Source: Lepas anatifera
Taxonomy: Eukaryota; Arthropoda; Thecostraca; Lepadidae
Direction of reading: 5' to 3'
Length of the DNA: 64,000 nt
Assembly: GCA_034440635.1 (NCBI GenBank)
Contig: JAOTON010000767.1
Coordinates: forward strand, 434,001 to 498,000
How positions within the stretch are numbered: position 1 is the first letter of the stretch; each line of letters opens with the position of its first letter. Shown one piece after another: positions 33,455 through 45,201 of the stretch. The position numbers were made by a program, and so were the translations under genes. The notes below the pieces were generated by a model. That model searched no databases and was not told the DNA's origin. It worked only from the letters and a program-made list of their open reading frames with translations.

Positions 33455-34600
33455 TGACCAACAAAAAAAACCATGCAATATCTTGTTAGACGTAATGAGC
33501 ATGTTAATCGCTGGACGACTTCCGTGTACACACATACATTACCTATAGCCATAGTTCACTCCCTTATTCGCCCTCCGGCTAAATCCCAATTATTCTAGCT
33601 CGTAGGAACTCACAAGTGTGAGTTTCAAAGCAGTACCGGATGTAACAGAGATAGTTAACGCTCTGGTGCGTAATGAACTTGAACCAAGCATGTGCGCATG
33701 TGTGACCTGCGTAAGGCTAGGTCTGGACACTGTCCAATTTTGACGTATGTTTGGTTGTGGGCCGAGGTGTGGTTTCGCAGTCTGCGATGCCCTGAAGACG
33801 GGCTAGCGTTTACAAGCCTCCAAAAAGCAGCATCAGATCGTAGACTTTTGTTCTCGGTTACGATACAAAACTAGGTGCCCCGTAGTTCCAATGGTACAAT
33901 GAGAGTAATACATTACACTATAGCTGTGGCGTTAGCGGCACTATCAAAGAAGGGGTTATCTGCCTCAGGCTTAAGGACGCCTTCGCCGATATTCATACTA
34001 CAGAGGAGAGGGGGACTCAAGCCTGGCGATATTGGGAGAGGGTGTGGTGGAAGGAAAAGCCCTGAACTTATTACGCGTCTTGGAAAACGCTAACAAGGCA
34101 GTTCAGCACGCTAAAACAGATGGCAAAAGGCATAATTAATCGGTAGAGGCGTTGCCACAGCTATTTTACTGTGGCGAAGGGGAGGAGGGGCTGGAACGAA
34201 CTCCGGACCAATGGCGGACGAGGAGGGTCGGCCTGGCCCAGGCTGGAGGGGGCTTTTGGGCCGGGCCGGAATTTGAAAAGGTTTCTGGTCTGGGAACCCC
34301 CCCGGGGGTGTTGGGGGTTGCTTGGGGAGCCCCCCGGAACGACTGGCGATGAATGGTGAGGGGGAGTGAGTTAATAGCCGAATATTTTGTCTTTGAAGAC
34401 GCTACTGATGTTCTTTGCTAGCACTTGAATTAAGCATCTTTACTTACCTCTTAGTAGTTGGGCAATGGAGTGAAAAGAACCCAGGTGGAGCCCCAAAATG
34501 TGGATTCATCCCTGGTTTAATGATTAGGGGACATATCCCCAGCCTATTTTCGACATAGGTGCCTGTGTTCCGTAATCTTTTGGACGTTCTCCTCTGGCTC
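33455..34600. other. No gene recognised; G-rich tract at 34170-34360
   Basis: The purine/G-rich tract with CCCCCCCGGGGGTGTTGGGGG resembles the decayed interior of the G-rich MITEs elsewhere in the window, but no ends were found. Confidence 0.3.
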
Positions 34601-34649
34601 AGAAATTTAGGAGAACAGGTTTCCCCATCTCCCCTATTTTGAGCCCCAT

Positions 34650-35095
34650 AGTTGCATAGGCTGATTCAGGAGGAGTAAGAAAGCCACGCCCTCCCCCCCT
34701 GATAAGCCCAGCCGGCGCCCCCTGAAGTAACGCTCCATCACACCCCAGAATGCAAGTTTTGGTGACTACACGATGTAATTTGGTGCCCCTCTGATAGATC
34801 ACACTCAAGAATCTGCACCCCTGGCCCAAATGGACCCTTTCGGGCACGATGGGGTGGCGATGGGGTGTCAGGTTTGGAGGGAGGGGGAGCGACATGTATT
34901 TTCAAACCATTTCTTTCCAGTTAGCACCATAAGGTTAGTTCTAAAATTTGCATTTCAGGGGTAGCAGTCCGCCCCGCTCCCTGTGGCAACGCCCCTGCCT
35001 CCAGGCCCAAACTGTGCCCCCTTCGGACTGAAAAAGTGCCCCCAGACCAAAGTACCCAATGCCATCGGAAATCTTGGATTGGCCTTTCCATCGTC
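34650..35095 (-). mobile_element. GGCGCC/family C MITE remnants
   Basis: GGCTGATTCAGGAGG near 34659, GGCGCCCCCTGAAGT near 34712, GGTGCCCCTCTGATAGATC near 34781 and GTGCCCCCAGACCAAAGTACC near 35035 are degenerate family C phrases (compare GGTGCCCACCTGATAGATC at 62910). Two overlapping fragments may be present. The hAT element at 35108 inserted at the right edge. Confidence 0.55.
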
Positions 35096-35266
35096 ATGCC
35101 CCACAAACAGAGATGGCCTACGTTACGTTACAAAATTATTTTTCCGTAGCCGTAGATCTGGAAATGAAACGTAGCGTAACTGGGCGAATTCCGTACCGTA
35201 TTACGCCAAAATTTAACGTATCGTAGCGTACTACGAAAAAATCACGTCATATAGGGAAGTCCGTGC

Positions 35267-36073
35267 AAGAGTACGCACTTAACTTTCTAAGGGCTTTCAC
35301 GTTTCTCCTATAAGTCTAACAGCTAAAATTTGTATGTGGTTGTTAAGCCTGAAGAATTATCTATATATGGTCCATGTTTCAACTCGATGTCTCTGAAAGG
35401 AACTCGCCACGAGCCCATCAAAAATAAAAAGTCACGTGCGTACTCTTGCCGGAGTGGGTTGGTAAGAGTACGCAAGAGAGGCGGCTGGAGTACGAATTGA
35501 TGCCCCGCTGTGCTTTATGTGCAAGGCCATGTTGCGAAGATTTTTTGTCGCCAAACTAGGCGATTGTATGACTTTATGTCGTTCTGAATATACAAGAACT
35601 ATGTTGCAACGTATGGTTTTCCAAACATGAACTACGGACTCTGTTCCGAGCGAAAATTAAATTTTCCTATCTCTTAAGCATGCGCACTGTTGCCCGATGG
35701 TCTACTGCGTACTCTTGCCGGACATGCTCTCTTGGGAAGAAAGTCTTCATAAACATAATGGCAGGCGTTTTAGCGTGAGCTCCGGTCCTGGAGCACACTC
35801 CTAGATTAGCTTCCTTACTGATGACAGACGGTAATATAATAGTTTTGATAATAGAAGCATGGTCTACAAGTTTCCCCAGTTAAGAAATATTACTTCAAGG
35901 ATGCCCAGAAACTTATTTTGCTCTGTACTCCCGCGGAAAGAACAGGAGCACGTTGAATTTTGGTGTGCAGCCTAGGCACTGACCCTGCTTTTTTATACCA
36001 GGGTATCCACCATCTGAGTGGTTGCTAAGTAACCAAAACAGCTGCTGCGTACTCTTATCTCCTGCGTACTCTT
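35267..36073. repeat. Dispersed GCGTACTCTT decamer array inside the hAT element
   Basis: The decamer or its complement occurs perfectly at 35267 (-), 35438 (+), 35464 (-), 35707 (+), 36047 (+) and 36064 (+). Two of these extend to GCGTACTCTTGCCGGA. Weaker forms lie near 35490 and 35925. Six exact matches of a 10-mer in 807 bp cannot be chance. They are dispersed, not tandem, which suggests protein-binding sites. Confidence 0.85.
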
Positions 36074-36273
36074 ACCCGCCCTTACCCTATGTATGTACAT
36101 GCATAACTTCTCGCGATCCCGGTCGCAGTACTTAGATTCTTGGTAACGATCTGCTTTGATTCGGGATTTGAAATAGAAGTGATAATATTTGAAATATTAG
36201 CGACCAAACCATTTCTTAGATATTAAAAATTTGAGCAGTTTCACGAGAACTGAATCAAACCGCTGTCTGTTAA

Positions 36274-37299
36274 CCCGCGCCCCACCGGGGGTCCGGCGCC
36301 ACCTTCGCCCCACCGGGGGGCCATCGATGGCCCCCCTCTAACTCCGAAAATATGGGCGTTAGCGCAAATCTGCAAAGTGCAATAGAAAGCTCGCGTGAAT
36401 TCAGTAAGAAATTACTTCGCATGTTTTAGTGCTCAGGTCAATGGTTTGACCTCCAGAGGTCAAATTAGGTCAAGATCGGCTATTTTCACTCAAATATGCA
36501 ATGATTAAGCAAACTGGGCATAACTCTTATGTCATTAGAGCTATTGAGGCCTGGTAAAGTACATTTGATAGCAAATTGCCAGTACTTTTTCCGCTATGTG
36601 GAACGTAAAGACCTCCCGCCAGTGGTTTGACCGCCAGAGGTCACCTCGTGACCTAATATGACCTGAGGTCACGAAAGGTCAAAAAGTGACCTTGCCGTAT
36701 ATCAAATGAAAGCCAGTGACAAGACAAACTCGATGGTGTTTGTTTCACCGCTCTAGCTCAATTAGGTCAAAAGTTATTGTCAAAATACTGTTTTTGACCT
36801 CTGGTGACCTTGGATGACCTTGGAAAAGTCAAAGGGCAAATATGACCCCTGGGATCCGTGAAAGGGTGTCCAAAAACGTTGTTCTGAGCAGTCTGAGTAT
36901 TTGCAATCATTTTTGTGGCTTTTATATCATGAAATAGCTTTTCCCCATGCTTTTCCAATGGGAGAGGTCGCCTCGTGACCTGACCTCAGGGCACGAAATC
37001 GAAAAATCCCGGATATGCACCTTGTAGACCCTGGAGGGGTCATAAAGTGTAGGAAGTTTCAAATCGATCGACTTCGAAATGTAGCTCTTACAGAGCTCTA
37101 AAGGTGAAGTGAGGTGACCTTGGTTGACCTCGTCTGGTGACCTGACCTTGGGTGACCCGGGGTAAAAAATTTCAGGGATGATGGGAAAATGATGCCGTGA
37201 GAGGTAGAGCCCTCAACCGCGGTGCTGCGCCTCGTCGTTTTTCTGCTATCCCGGAAAAACCTTAGGGGGGCCATCGATGGCCCCCCGGTGGGGCGAGGG
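36274..37299 (+). mobile_element. TTAA family 1 transposon, full copy B (nested in hAT element)
   Basis: TTAA at 36270-36273 and 37300-37303. Same termini, GC palindromes and half-site array as copy A at 15066, nearly identical in sequence. The one lost hexamer I noticed is AGGTCA to GGGTCA at the position equivalent to 15831. Insertion into the hAT element gives the relative age. Confidence 0.92.
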
Positions 37300-38082
37300 T
37301 TAAGACCGGGAATTTTTGGTGGGTACCAAGGGTGTGAATTTCAGAAAATCATTGGGGATGCCAAAATCGGAAAGAATGTCAATAACCATCACGCAAAAAT
37401 AGATAGCACGATTATCTTTGTTTTGGTCCTCGCACAGGTCTGCTGAAGCAAATAAAACCAGTATAAAGTCCTGAAAATGATAAAGAAATACATTTGAAGG
37501 AATTTTCAACACTAATTCAACGTTTCATTGGGGTGCCCGGGCACCCCCGAAAGAGATATAACTCCACACCTCGGGTGGGTAGTGTAAATCACGGTCACAT
37601 TATGGGGTCTGTACAAATTAGAAGTCGCTTGATTTCTATTTATAAATTTGTCTTTTCAACTGGTGACAAGAATTCCCGACCATTGATCACACAGATCAGT
37701 CACTTCAAAAGAACTTTATTCATCAAAATGCAACTGATGACAAAGCGTGTGAAGCCGGCGACCGGACAATGCCCACGCGCTGTGTCTGTCTGAATGTGCA
37801 CATGGGACACTTTCGGTGCAGAATATTCGGTTTCCAAGAAAATAAACATTTTATTTCATAGGAGGTACAGCTTCTATTTGCTTTGAATGGGTGAGCAAAA
37901 TTTCAATATCGTTGTACAATATATTTTTACCGTAGCCGTAGCAAAAATACCGTTATTCCGTAGTCTATGAAATACAACGTAGCAACGTAGCGTAATTCCG
38001 TAGCGTAGGTTTAGCCCAAATCCAATCGTAACGTAGCGTAATACGGTAACGTACCGTAGCGTAGGCCATCTCTGCCCACAAA

Positions 38083-41000
38083 GCACCCGATTTTCGTTCA
38101 AGTATTCAGAAAACCAAGCTTTCCTCAATTTTGACCGTTTATCCCCCTCCCCCCAATCCCAGGTCAGACTCAACCCAGGTCGTGTCTGAACCCGCTCCAG
38201 TAAAGCGTAAGGGCTTTTCTTCCACACAGTTTTTTCCCGATGTAGACTCAACGGTCTCTAATCATCTATCAACGCCGCTTGCAAGGCGCCCGCTGCGGTC
38301 AAGTCAGCGACTGCTGAAAAACATGACAACGCAGACGCCAAGGCCACAAACGTGATCTGCACCACTGTTCACCTTTGTCCCACGTGCGAACCATCGCAGG
38401 TAAATAGAACTATCTGACCGTGATTCACAGCGACTGAGACGGGCGGCGGGGACGAGCGACCGCGGGGTTTTTCCGTTTATCGTCTCTTCATCGAATCATG
38501 ATGGCGTTCCCTGTCAATTTTCCGCGCGAGTATCACACCTGCCGTGTGTCCGAGTTTGTACTGAGAGAGCATGGAGGGCCCCTGCCTCAGCCCCTCTTAT
38601 GGTGTAGCAGGGCGGCAGTAATCCCTGTCTCACGCCTGCATGGGTAAACTAGGCTTGTCTGCCAATCACGGGCGTATCCAGGACGGTAGTTGGGTGGGGG
38701 TGCATACAGGCCAGATTTTGATCCCTTTGTATGCCAGATTGAGGGATTTCTTCAGAATTTGCACACATCTGCACGAGTGCATGTGCACACTTCACCAGCA
38801 CACACAAGCACAATGCACACATACAAAGTAGCGTGCATCGGCACAATTTCGGGAGAGCGGTGCCTTGTGGCGCCCCTCCGTAGCATAGGTCCGGACAGTC
38901 CCGTTTTCTCGGGTCCGGGCAGGATCTTGGTGACCGGGGAGTGGTGCGGTTCAACAGGAGGTTCAACTTGGTTCAGCAGCAGAGTCGTGCATACTGTTGA
39001 CGGAGGGGAGACGAGGGGCAACCGTTGTAGTGAGCAAGGATACTGGTGTCGCCCTTGATTGCGTGATGTCCGGGATTTTACCAGGGTGCCGGGGGAGAGG
39101 CGCAGGTAGAAAACCTCAGACCTTGTTGGGGAAGGAAGTATGGCTCCCTTGGCTTTCCCCGGATCCAAAATTGGCACAACCTCAGCCCACCTTCTAGAGC
39201 GTTACTTTGACACGTGTGGATCGGTTACCTGAGGTTAGACATCAAGCGGGATAAAACATCAGGTGGAACTTACAATTGATATGGACAGTACCAGGCCATG
39301 AGCGTTTAGTGGCTTATGTAGGGACAAACAAACTTAACCGAGAAAGCATTAGTGAGGCTCATGAACAAAAAAGCCCTGTAGTGATCATTCAGCGGTCTCA
39401 CCACCAATCTCAGATTATTTTGTAGCGAATTTGGTTTCTGATTAAAACCACACCCCTCAGAGTTCCTACCACTAACTTCTTGTTTGGCTGGGTTGCATAA
39501 CATGATTTTGCGTCGGACACCCTTTCAATACATTACGCCCCCGGGTATTCCAACTGAACCTGGCAGAAACCTATGAGATTATTTCATTTCTCTGTGAAGG
39601 TGATGAAAAACTCCTGACACAGACATATTTTAGCAGGCTGCACAGCCGAGTAGCTCGCTTCTTAAGTCCGCTACTGCGCTGGTTGTGGACCCTCCTAAGG
39701 TAACGGAGTAGCGATTTTCGAATCCAAAACTTAGCGGAGTAGCGGGGAGTGGACTCAGAATGATTCAAAATCAGAACCGCTACCAACAGGGTGTTAAGGG
39801 ACTACCAATTTCAAAAAATAGGAAATGGATATTGAGAAAAAATTATCTCCACAATAAAAAACTAGAAGGAGAATAAAAAATATTCTTGTCAGGTGATTTC
39901 GTCAGCATATCTTGCAAGAAGCCGCTAGTTTCTTAGGGAGCATACAGATAAGCAGTAGTTTTCCTTGAAAAATTATTTCAAAATAGCCATAAGGACACAT
40001 TTTTTGGGGTGCTGCTTTAGCAGCGCTTTTAGTAATAAGTCCTGGTGCCGGGAAGCGGCTCCGCAATGTAAAAAAAGTGGTGCTAGTGGTGATGGCAGCT
40101 CCAATCAGCCAAGGTAGCGGAAGAAGCGGTAGCGGCTTAAAAAAATTGACAGCTGTACCCGCCTCTGGTCCGTTATCTCCAAATGAGCGGCATCCCATGA
40201 GAAAAGGTGCAAAGTGGGGGGGGCAATGACACGTGCTGTCAAAAGAACAAAAACCGTGAAAAATAGCAAGTGACGCTTCTTGGCTAATTGACTTGTAACC
40301 GGGTCGAAGCCTAAATGGGATGCTAAAAATATTCATGATTTACAAATTCATTATATTTCACATTTACCGACGCCACATCACACCGTTCAAACTATTTTAA
40401 GTGGTCGCTTTAATATAGACAGGTCTAGGGAGCCAAGGGAATGCCTACCCTCCCTTCCAGTCAATCGAAGCTCACTGCAATCAATAAACGGAATCCAACC
40501 AATCCTCTAGGATGCGAGTATTGGCACCCCCGAAATATAATGTACCGCCCATCCGATTCTGACACTCCCCCCATGGTCCAAATGGTACCCCATTCCGGCC
40601 ATGTGCCGCCCCCTCCCCTGATCAGAAATCCTGGATGCACCTATGCGCTGTAAATATAGGAAAATATCAGTTCAAATAAGGTACCCTGTAAACAGATACC
40701 TTCTGAAAACGTAATCAATATCAGGGGAGTACAAGCCGGGTGAAATGTGGATGGAACCATCGCTCAGAAGAGGCCTACCTCAGGGGGGCGCCCAACCCAA
40801 GGGACCCCATATTTGGGAGAAGTTCTAAAACCACTCTGATAGTGTCAATAAGTCGCACGCTCACACTGGACTACACTATCTTTTAATCTCTGGGGAAGGG
40901 ATGGGGCACTGCAGCAAAGTGGGGGAGACAGCAGCCCCCTGGCCCCCTGTTCCTATGACTGTGATCAATATTACCCTCCAGCAATGCCTGGAAAGAGGTT

Positions 41001-42084
41001 CTAATGGGTCTCTAATTGGACCAGTTCAGTGTGGTGGAACCAAATAGGGCATCCCTGTGGCTCATCTGGCCCACGTCCTCCTGGATTGCTGGTATCTACA
41101 CATCCGTTCTGGAAATTGACTCGTCATACCGAACAAGGGAGTTGCTGTTCTTGCTAATAGGATTTACAGGGCTCAGCAATACTGAATGTGTAGATTTCCC
41201 GCCGAATACGATCCGCATATTTCCAATAAAGGGGCTTGGTAAACCATGAAAGAGTAAGCTGCATGTCATCACGCAAAGTGCAGCAAGATGTTATGATCCT
41301 TACATCTGGGAGTCGGGGAGATGCAACTTCGAGAAATGTTCAGACTACCCCTAAACCATGCAACGATCACTTGAAACCCGTAATGTCCTGCTCCCCTCCC
41401 CTCCCCAGTACGGACCGAGTTCTCTGGTACGTTCAACGTCAGATTGCCTCTCCGAAGTTAATGCTATCGCCGTGCCTCTCATCGTCCAGTCCAATCAGAC
41501 AGCCGGGCAGCTGACACTCCTGATAATCCGATACCCGGATGTTGCCAAGCCAGGGGGAACACCAGGGTTGAACTAACGTGCCTGACCAGTTTCACTGAAA
41601 AACACCGCTAGTGCAAAATCAGCACGGTGAGATATTCAACGGTCCTAGTCCTTTCATCACAGAATGCGAAGTCTAAGTATAGTGATGGCAGCTGTTTGTT
41701 CATCGAATGTTAAGCACCATTATTATGATGATTTAATAGGTGCAGCGAAGGGTGGAAAAATCGACTTACCAACCCCCCATATTGTTGCCGAGTATTGCAT
41801 ACTCATAGTCAAGGGCAGGAGCCAAGACACATTCCAATTGTTCGTGCCAAAATTAATCAAAGCTGCTTGCTCTTCAGTTCTTTTACAAAAAACCATTTTG
41901 AATGGCTAGTCTCGAAAATTGGTCCCTCTTCAATTAAGTGAACTGATCCTAACCTCAAATTGTGAAAGTGATGATTTCAGTTAAAAAACGATCCGCCAGG
42001 CACGGCAGTTTCTGGAATGTCTCCTTCGACACTGTGGATATTTACCAGTTTGTTTGAAAAATTGCACTACATAGACAGTCATTA
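38083..42084. other. No gene recognised; decayed repeats
   Basis: A GC-rich unique patch at 38380-38600 may be regulatory. CACGGGCGTATCCAGGACGG at 38668 and GCACCCCCGAAATATAATG to CTGGATGCACCTATG at about 40525-40645 are family C fragments. The remainder is AT-rich with frames of ordinary length (38690-39058, 39902-40336 minus) and no recognised domain. Confidence 0.35.
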
Positions 42085-42351
42085 CATAGGCGGATCCAGT
42101 ATTTCTCATCGGGGGAAGGAGTCACATGGTCGGTGGAGGAGGGGGCGCCCTCCGGACCAGGGGGCGCCACTTTTGGACGGTAGAGCCATCAGATGGGTGT
42201 CAAATTCTATAGTGGGGGTGCTGATACTCGTATCCTGAAGGGGGGCTGGGAAGTGACATTTCAGGGGGACGACGTGACCATTTCAAGGGTCTGGGTCCTG
42301 AGGGTAGATGGGAGGGAGCAAGTGCTCCCTTGCCCCCTTGATCCACCTATG
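42085..42351 (+). mobile_element. GGCGCC-rich MITE (family C), full-length older copy
   Basis: Termini CATAGGCGGATCCAG and CTTGATCCACCTATG are inverted. The interior has GGGGGCGCCCTCC, AGGGGGCGCCACTTTTG and GACATTTCAGGGGGACG. Flanks CATTA/CATTT hint at a 5-bp duplication but this is not convincing. Confidence 0.75.
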
Positions 42352-43125
42352 CATTTGACTTATTTTCGGCAGAAGATTTTGTTGCGGGGACGCATAATGA
42401 ACCTATTCCACTAAATCTAACTCAAGCATGTTTACAACCACCATTAAGATGATCCTCCAAAAGTAAAACTTTGTTTGATATGAACTAATCTGCGTGTGCA
42501 AGGTCTATTGAGATCACAGGATATACATTTTTTGGTGCGTACTTTGGCTTAGCATGAACAATTTGCATGCAACTTTTCTGACAGGTTACCTCGACTTTTG
42601 AATCCTATAAACTGTACGTGACTGCTCGTGACTGGGTCTTCTCACGCTGGCACTACAACAAGCAGACTCTGTTTGAACAGACTCCGTTCTTTGGCAAGTT
42701 ATGTGAGACCTTCAGAGTCTCAGACAACGCATAAAACAAACGTTTGGCCCACACAGCGGCCATGAGCGGCTCAGACCCCATGCAGTCGCCGGCCAGCTTG
42801 GCCGGGTGCCGTCCGCCGGCCTGCAATTCGTGCCGTGTGTGCCCTTTCGCCTCTGACTCACCCACGCGCAGTTGGACTGCCATGTGATGGAGCTCGGGGA
42901 GCGAGTCAACACGGTGCCACCGCGTCTGACTAACCGTTCCCTCCCCTCCGGTAGTGGAGGCTCTGGCCCGGACACCGCCGGACCTGCGGGAAGGCAAGGA
43001 AGTCCGTGACAGGGGCTGCTTACTGTACAGCTCCGATCTGTTTCATCCATTCAATACGCGTGGGAATATGTTGGCACATATTCTGGGGGAGGGGCGGCTG
43101 GCACCTATCCGTGTTAACGGAAAGA

Positions 43126-43128
<3 letters not shown>
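42352..43128. other. No supported gene; 41-codon ORF with good start context at 42762-42887
   Basis: GCGGCCATGAGC at 42757 is a good initiation context, and the frame MSGSDPMQSPASLAGCRPPA... ends at TGA 42885. A TGACTCA lies at 42854-42860. A TCCGGTAG acceptor-like site at 42954 precedes VEALARTPPDLREGK in the phase exon 4 would require, but no good donor follows. Alternative first or internal exons are possible; none is supported well enough to call. Confidence 0.2.
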
Positions 43129-43193
<65 letters not shown>

Positions 43194-43252
43194 GTAGAGC
43201 GGGAGCGAGAGCGAAAGAGAGAGCGAGAGAGAGAGAGGGAGGGAGAGAAAGC
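43129..43252 (+). repeat. (TA)n microsatellite followed by GA-rich tract
   Basis: About 62 bp of pure TA dinucleotides (43129-43190), then a GAGCGAGAGAGAGAG-type purine tract to about 43252. Open frames crossing it are artefacts. Confidence 0.97.
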
Positions 43253-43681
43253 ATAGGCTTCTTGCCTGCGCACTTCGGCCCACGCTGGGGCCCAGGTTGG
43301 GCAGGGGTGCGCCTATTTCTGGGAGTACCGACACGGTACTTCTAAGTCTGGCGCACTGTTCATCGTGCCAGCGACTGATTAGCGCTGACTCATGTAGAAC
43401 GTTGCCCTCGCCCCGCCGCTCACGTGTTCGAGGGGTGAAGGGGTGCGCGCGACGGGCACAGGGGGTGTACCACAGGCAAACCGTCAATCACGGATTAGGT
43501 ATGGGTGAACATTGCAGTGGGTAACTCTGACGATGTTTACGAGTGTGAGTTTCGCCTATCATTGGAATGATCTATTGCTTAGAGTATCCCAGAGCTGGGA
43601 TAGCTACAGATAGCTGCCAGATAGCTCTATCTGGCGATCGTGTAGCTCTGGTGACAGTAGCAGATGTTGTGCAATTGAGGT
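43253..43681. other. No gene recognised
   Basis: Moderately GC-rich, with a TGACTCA at 43386-43392 and a CACGTG at about 43421. A short CTGGGATAGCTACAGATAGCTGCCAGATAGCT repeat of AGATAGCT words lies at 43598-43630. Confidence 0.35.
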
Positions 43682-43923
43682 CATAGGCGGATCCAGCGAG
43701 ACCAGGGGATACTTGCCCCTTTCCGATCGACCCTCTGCGCCCCATTAAATGGTCAAGGCGCTCCCTGAAATGCTGGTTTGTACCAGAGATGCGAGCATCG
43801 GCGCCCCCGTGACAGGATTTGGCGCTCACCTGATGGGTTTTAGTCGAAAAGTGGCGCCCCTTTGTCAGGATAGTGCCCCCAGACCATACCCTCCCCCGAT
43901 CAGCAATTCTGGATCCGCCTATG
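43682..43923 (+). mobile_element. GGCGCC-rich MITE (family C), full copy
   Basis: CATAGGCGGATCCAG and CTGGATCCGCCTATG form a perfect 15-bp terminal inverted repeat. The interior includes CATCGGCGCCCCCGTGACAGG and GTGGCGCCCCTTTG, in register with 44930-45201. The target duplication is not clear. Confidence 0.85.
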
Positions 43924-43989
43924 ATTTAAGCTGCTTCAAAACATGTAGTTCGATCTCGATTAAGATACGTGCAGTTTTGGCCGCAGGCA

Positions 43990-44230
43990 GATCTAAGAAC
44001 TCCGATATGATAGTGCACTTCGGTGAGGAGGGTGCTATTGGGGTCCCGAAGAGAGCACCATTTGGGGCCTGGGGCGCCAATTCAACCTATCAGAGGGGCG
44101 CCAAATCGTAGCCAACGCCTGCATACTGGAGGGAGAGGGGATGTTTTAAGATGGCGCCGAGGCGGTTCCAGGGGAGGGGCGCCGGGTGTGTTAATCGGGG
44201 AATGCCTGCCCCTTGCCCCTCCCCTAGATT
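43990..44230 (-). mobile_element. GGCGCC-rich MITE (family C), diverged fragment
   Basis: GGGGCGCCAATTCAACCTATCAG, AGGGGCGCCAAATCG and AGATGGCGCCGAGGCGG recall, in reverse, the repeated blocks of the full copies. Ends are degraded. Confidence 0.5.
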
Positions 44231-44324
44231 AGGCTATAAGTTTGATCATCCATGATGATATTAATGTTTCTAAGCATTTATTTGCTTTTCATTCAAAATA
44301 TCTTCACTGTTGCCGAACATCGAA

Positions 44325-44385
44325 CTGTCTTATTGTGTCAAGGTTATACTGATGTCGCCAACTCTCTCCCTGTTGGAAGGGTTTT
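44325..44385 (+). repeat. Short two-copy repeat (partner at 63635-63695)
   Basis: AAGGTTATAC...G(A/C)(T/G)GTCGCCAACTCTC.CCCTGTTGG is shared with 63640-63690 in the same orientation. It could be the conserved core of an otherwise decayed SINE. Confidence 0.55.
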
Positions 44386-44929
44386 TCAAGAGTTTTTGCT
44401 TCTTGCTTGCTTCTTCTTGCTTCTTGGACAGGCACCACTTCTTTGCCTGGGAAAATCCAATTTTAAACCATTTCTATTCTATCAGAAAATGAAATGATAC
44501 ATCTCATTCCAGTAAGATCACGAGCCTTTTCCCGATTGTCATTCGGCAAACTTAAGGCTGGGGAAAGCCAGGCCTGCATTCAAAAGCCAGATTGCCAAAC
44601 TCTACATTATCATATAATCCTACATTTTCAGTAGAACGAGGATTTGGTTGGGTATCATCATGCTAAAAAGCTTTTTTGAAAATCACTCGCAGTTGACTCA
44701 GATTTCCGCTAAGCGTATCTGCTATCTCCTTAGAGATGGCTCAAGGGGCTGCGGGTTTATGCACAGTTCAAGCGGGCCTGCTTGACGTAAGTAGACTTCT
44801 TTGCAAAACATAAAGACATTATGCACATACGTAAATAGAGAGTTACAATGAGTCATACTTGCATTGAATCAGCGTCGATTTCAGGTAATAAGATATGGCT
44901 ACATGGATACGAAAATCACGTCAAGATAT
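44386..44929. other. AT-rich DNA, nothing recognised
   Basis: Contains TTCTTGCTTGC-type short repeats at 44397-44430 and AP-1-like heptamers at 44694 and 44849. Confidence 0.35.
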
Positions 44930-45201
44930 CATAGGCGGATCCAGGGGGCAAGGGGGGTGCGTGCCCCCCCGATCAACCCTCGGCGCCCCCGGAAATGGTC
45001 ACGGCGCCTCCCTGAAAGGTCGATGGCGCCCCCTGAAATGTCGCTTCCCACCCCCCACCCCCAGGATGCGAAAATCGGCGCCCACCGATAGGATTTGGCG
45101 CCCACCTGATTGGTTATTCCGGTCAAAAGTGGCGCCCCCTGGTCCAGATGGTGCCCCCCGGAAGGTGCCCCCCCCGATCGACAATCCTGGATCCGCGTAT
45201 A
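44930..45201 (+). mobile_element. GGCGCC-rich MITE (family C), best-preserved copy
   Basis: Left end CATAGGCGGATCCAGGGGGC, right end CCTGGATCCGCGTAT. Inside, GGCGCC-containing phrases recur every 20-35 bp (for example TCGGCGCCCCCGGAAATGG, GATGGCGCCCCCTGAAATG, ATCGGCGCCCACCG, TTTGGCGCCCACCTG, AGTGGCGCCCCCTGG), so the body itself looks like a decayed tandem array of one short unit. No coding capacity. Confidence 0.85.

Larger units (their letters stand above)
35108..38074 (+). mobile_element. hAT-type non-autonomous element, ~2.97 kb, with exact 8-bp target duplication
   Basis: Termini CAGAGATGGCCTACG and CGTAGGCCATCTCTG are perfect inverted repeats. The flanks CCCACAAA at 35100-35107 and 38075-38082 are identical. 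CAG-starting termini with 8-bp duplications are typical of hAT. Both subterminal regions (35112-35250 and 37920-38065) are dense in CGTAGCGTA/TACGTTACG words, as hAT transposases often need subterminal repeats. No transposase frame remains. A TTAA family 1 copy (36274-37299) is nested inside, so the hAT insertion is older than that copy. The left half holds the GCGTACTCTT array. Confidence 0.9.

Noticed and set aside
38752..39177. 141-codon minus-strand ORF
   Set aside because: Overlaps a plus-strand frame of similar size, with no motif; probably chance in a stretch of low stop density.
42954..43010. Exon VEALARTPPDLREGK after TCCGGTAG
   Set aside because: The acceptor is weak and no acceptable donor follows; the frame runs into a TA microsatellite.
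43129..43487. 155-codon and 100-codon ORFs with Ile-Tyr repeats
   Set aside because: Artefacts of the TA and GA simple repeats.
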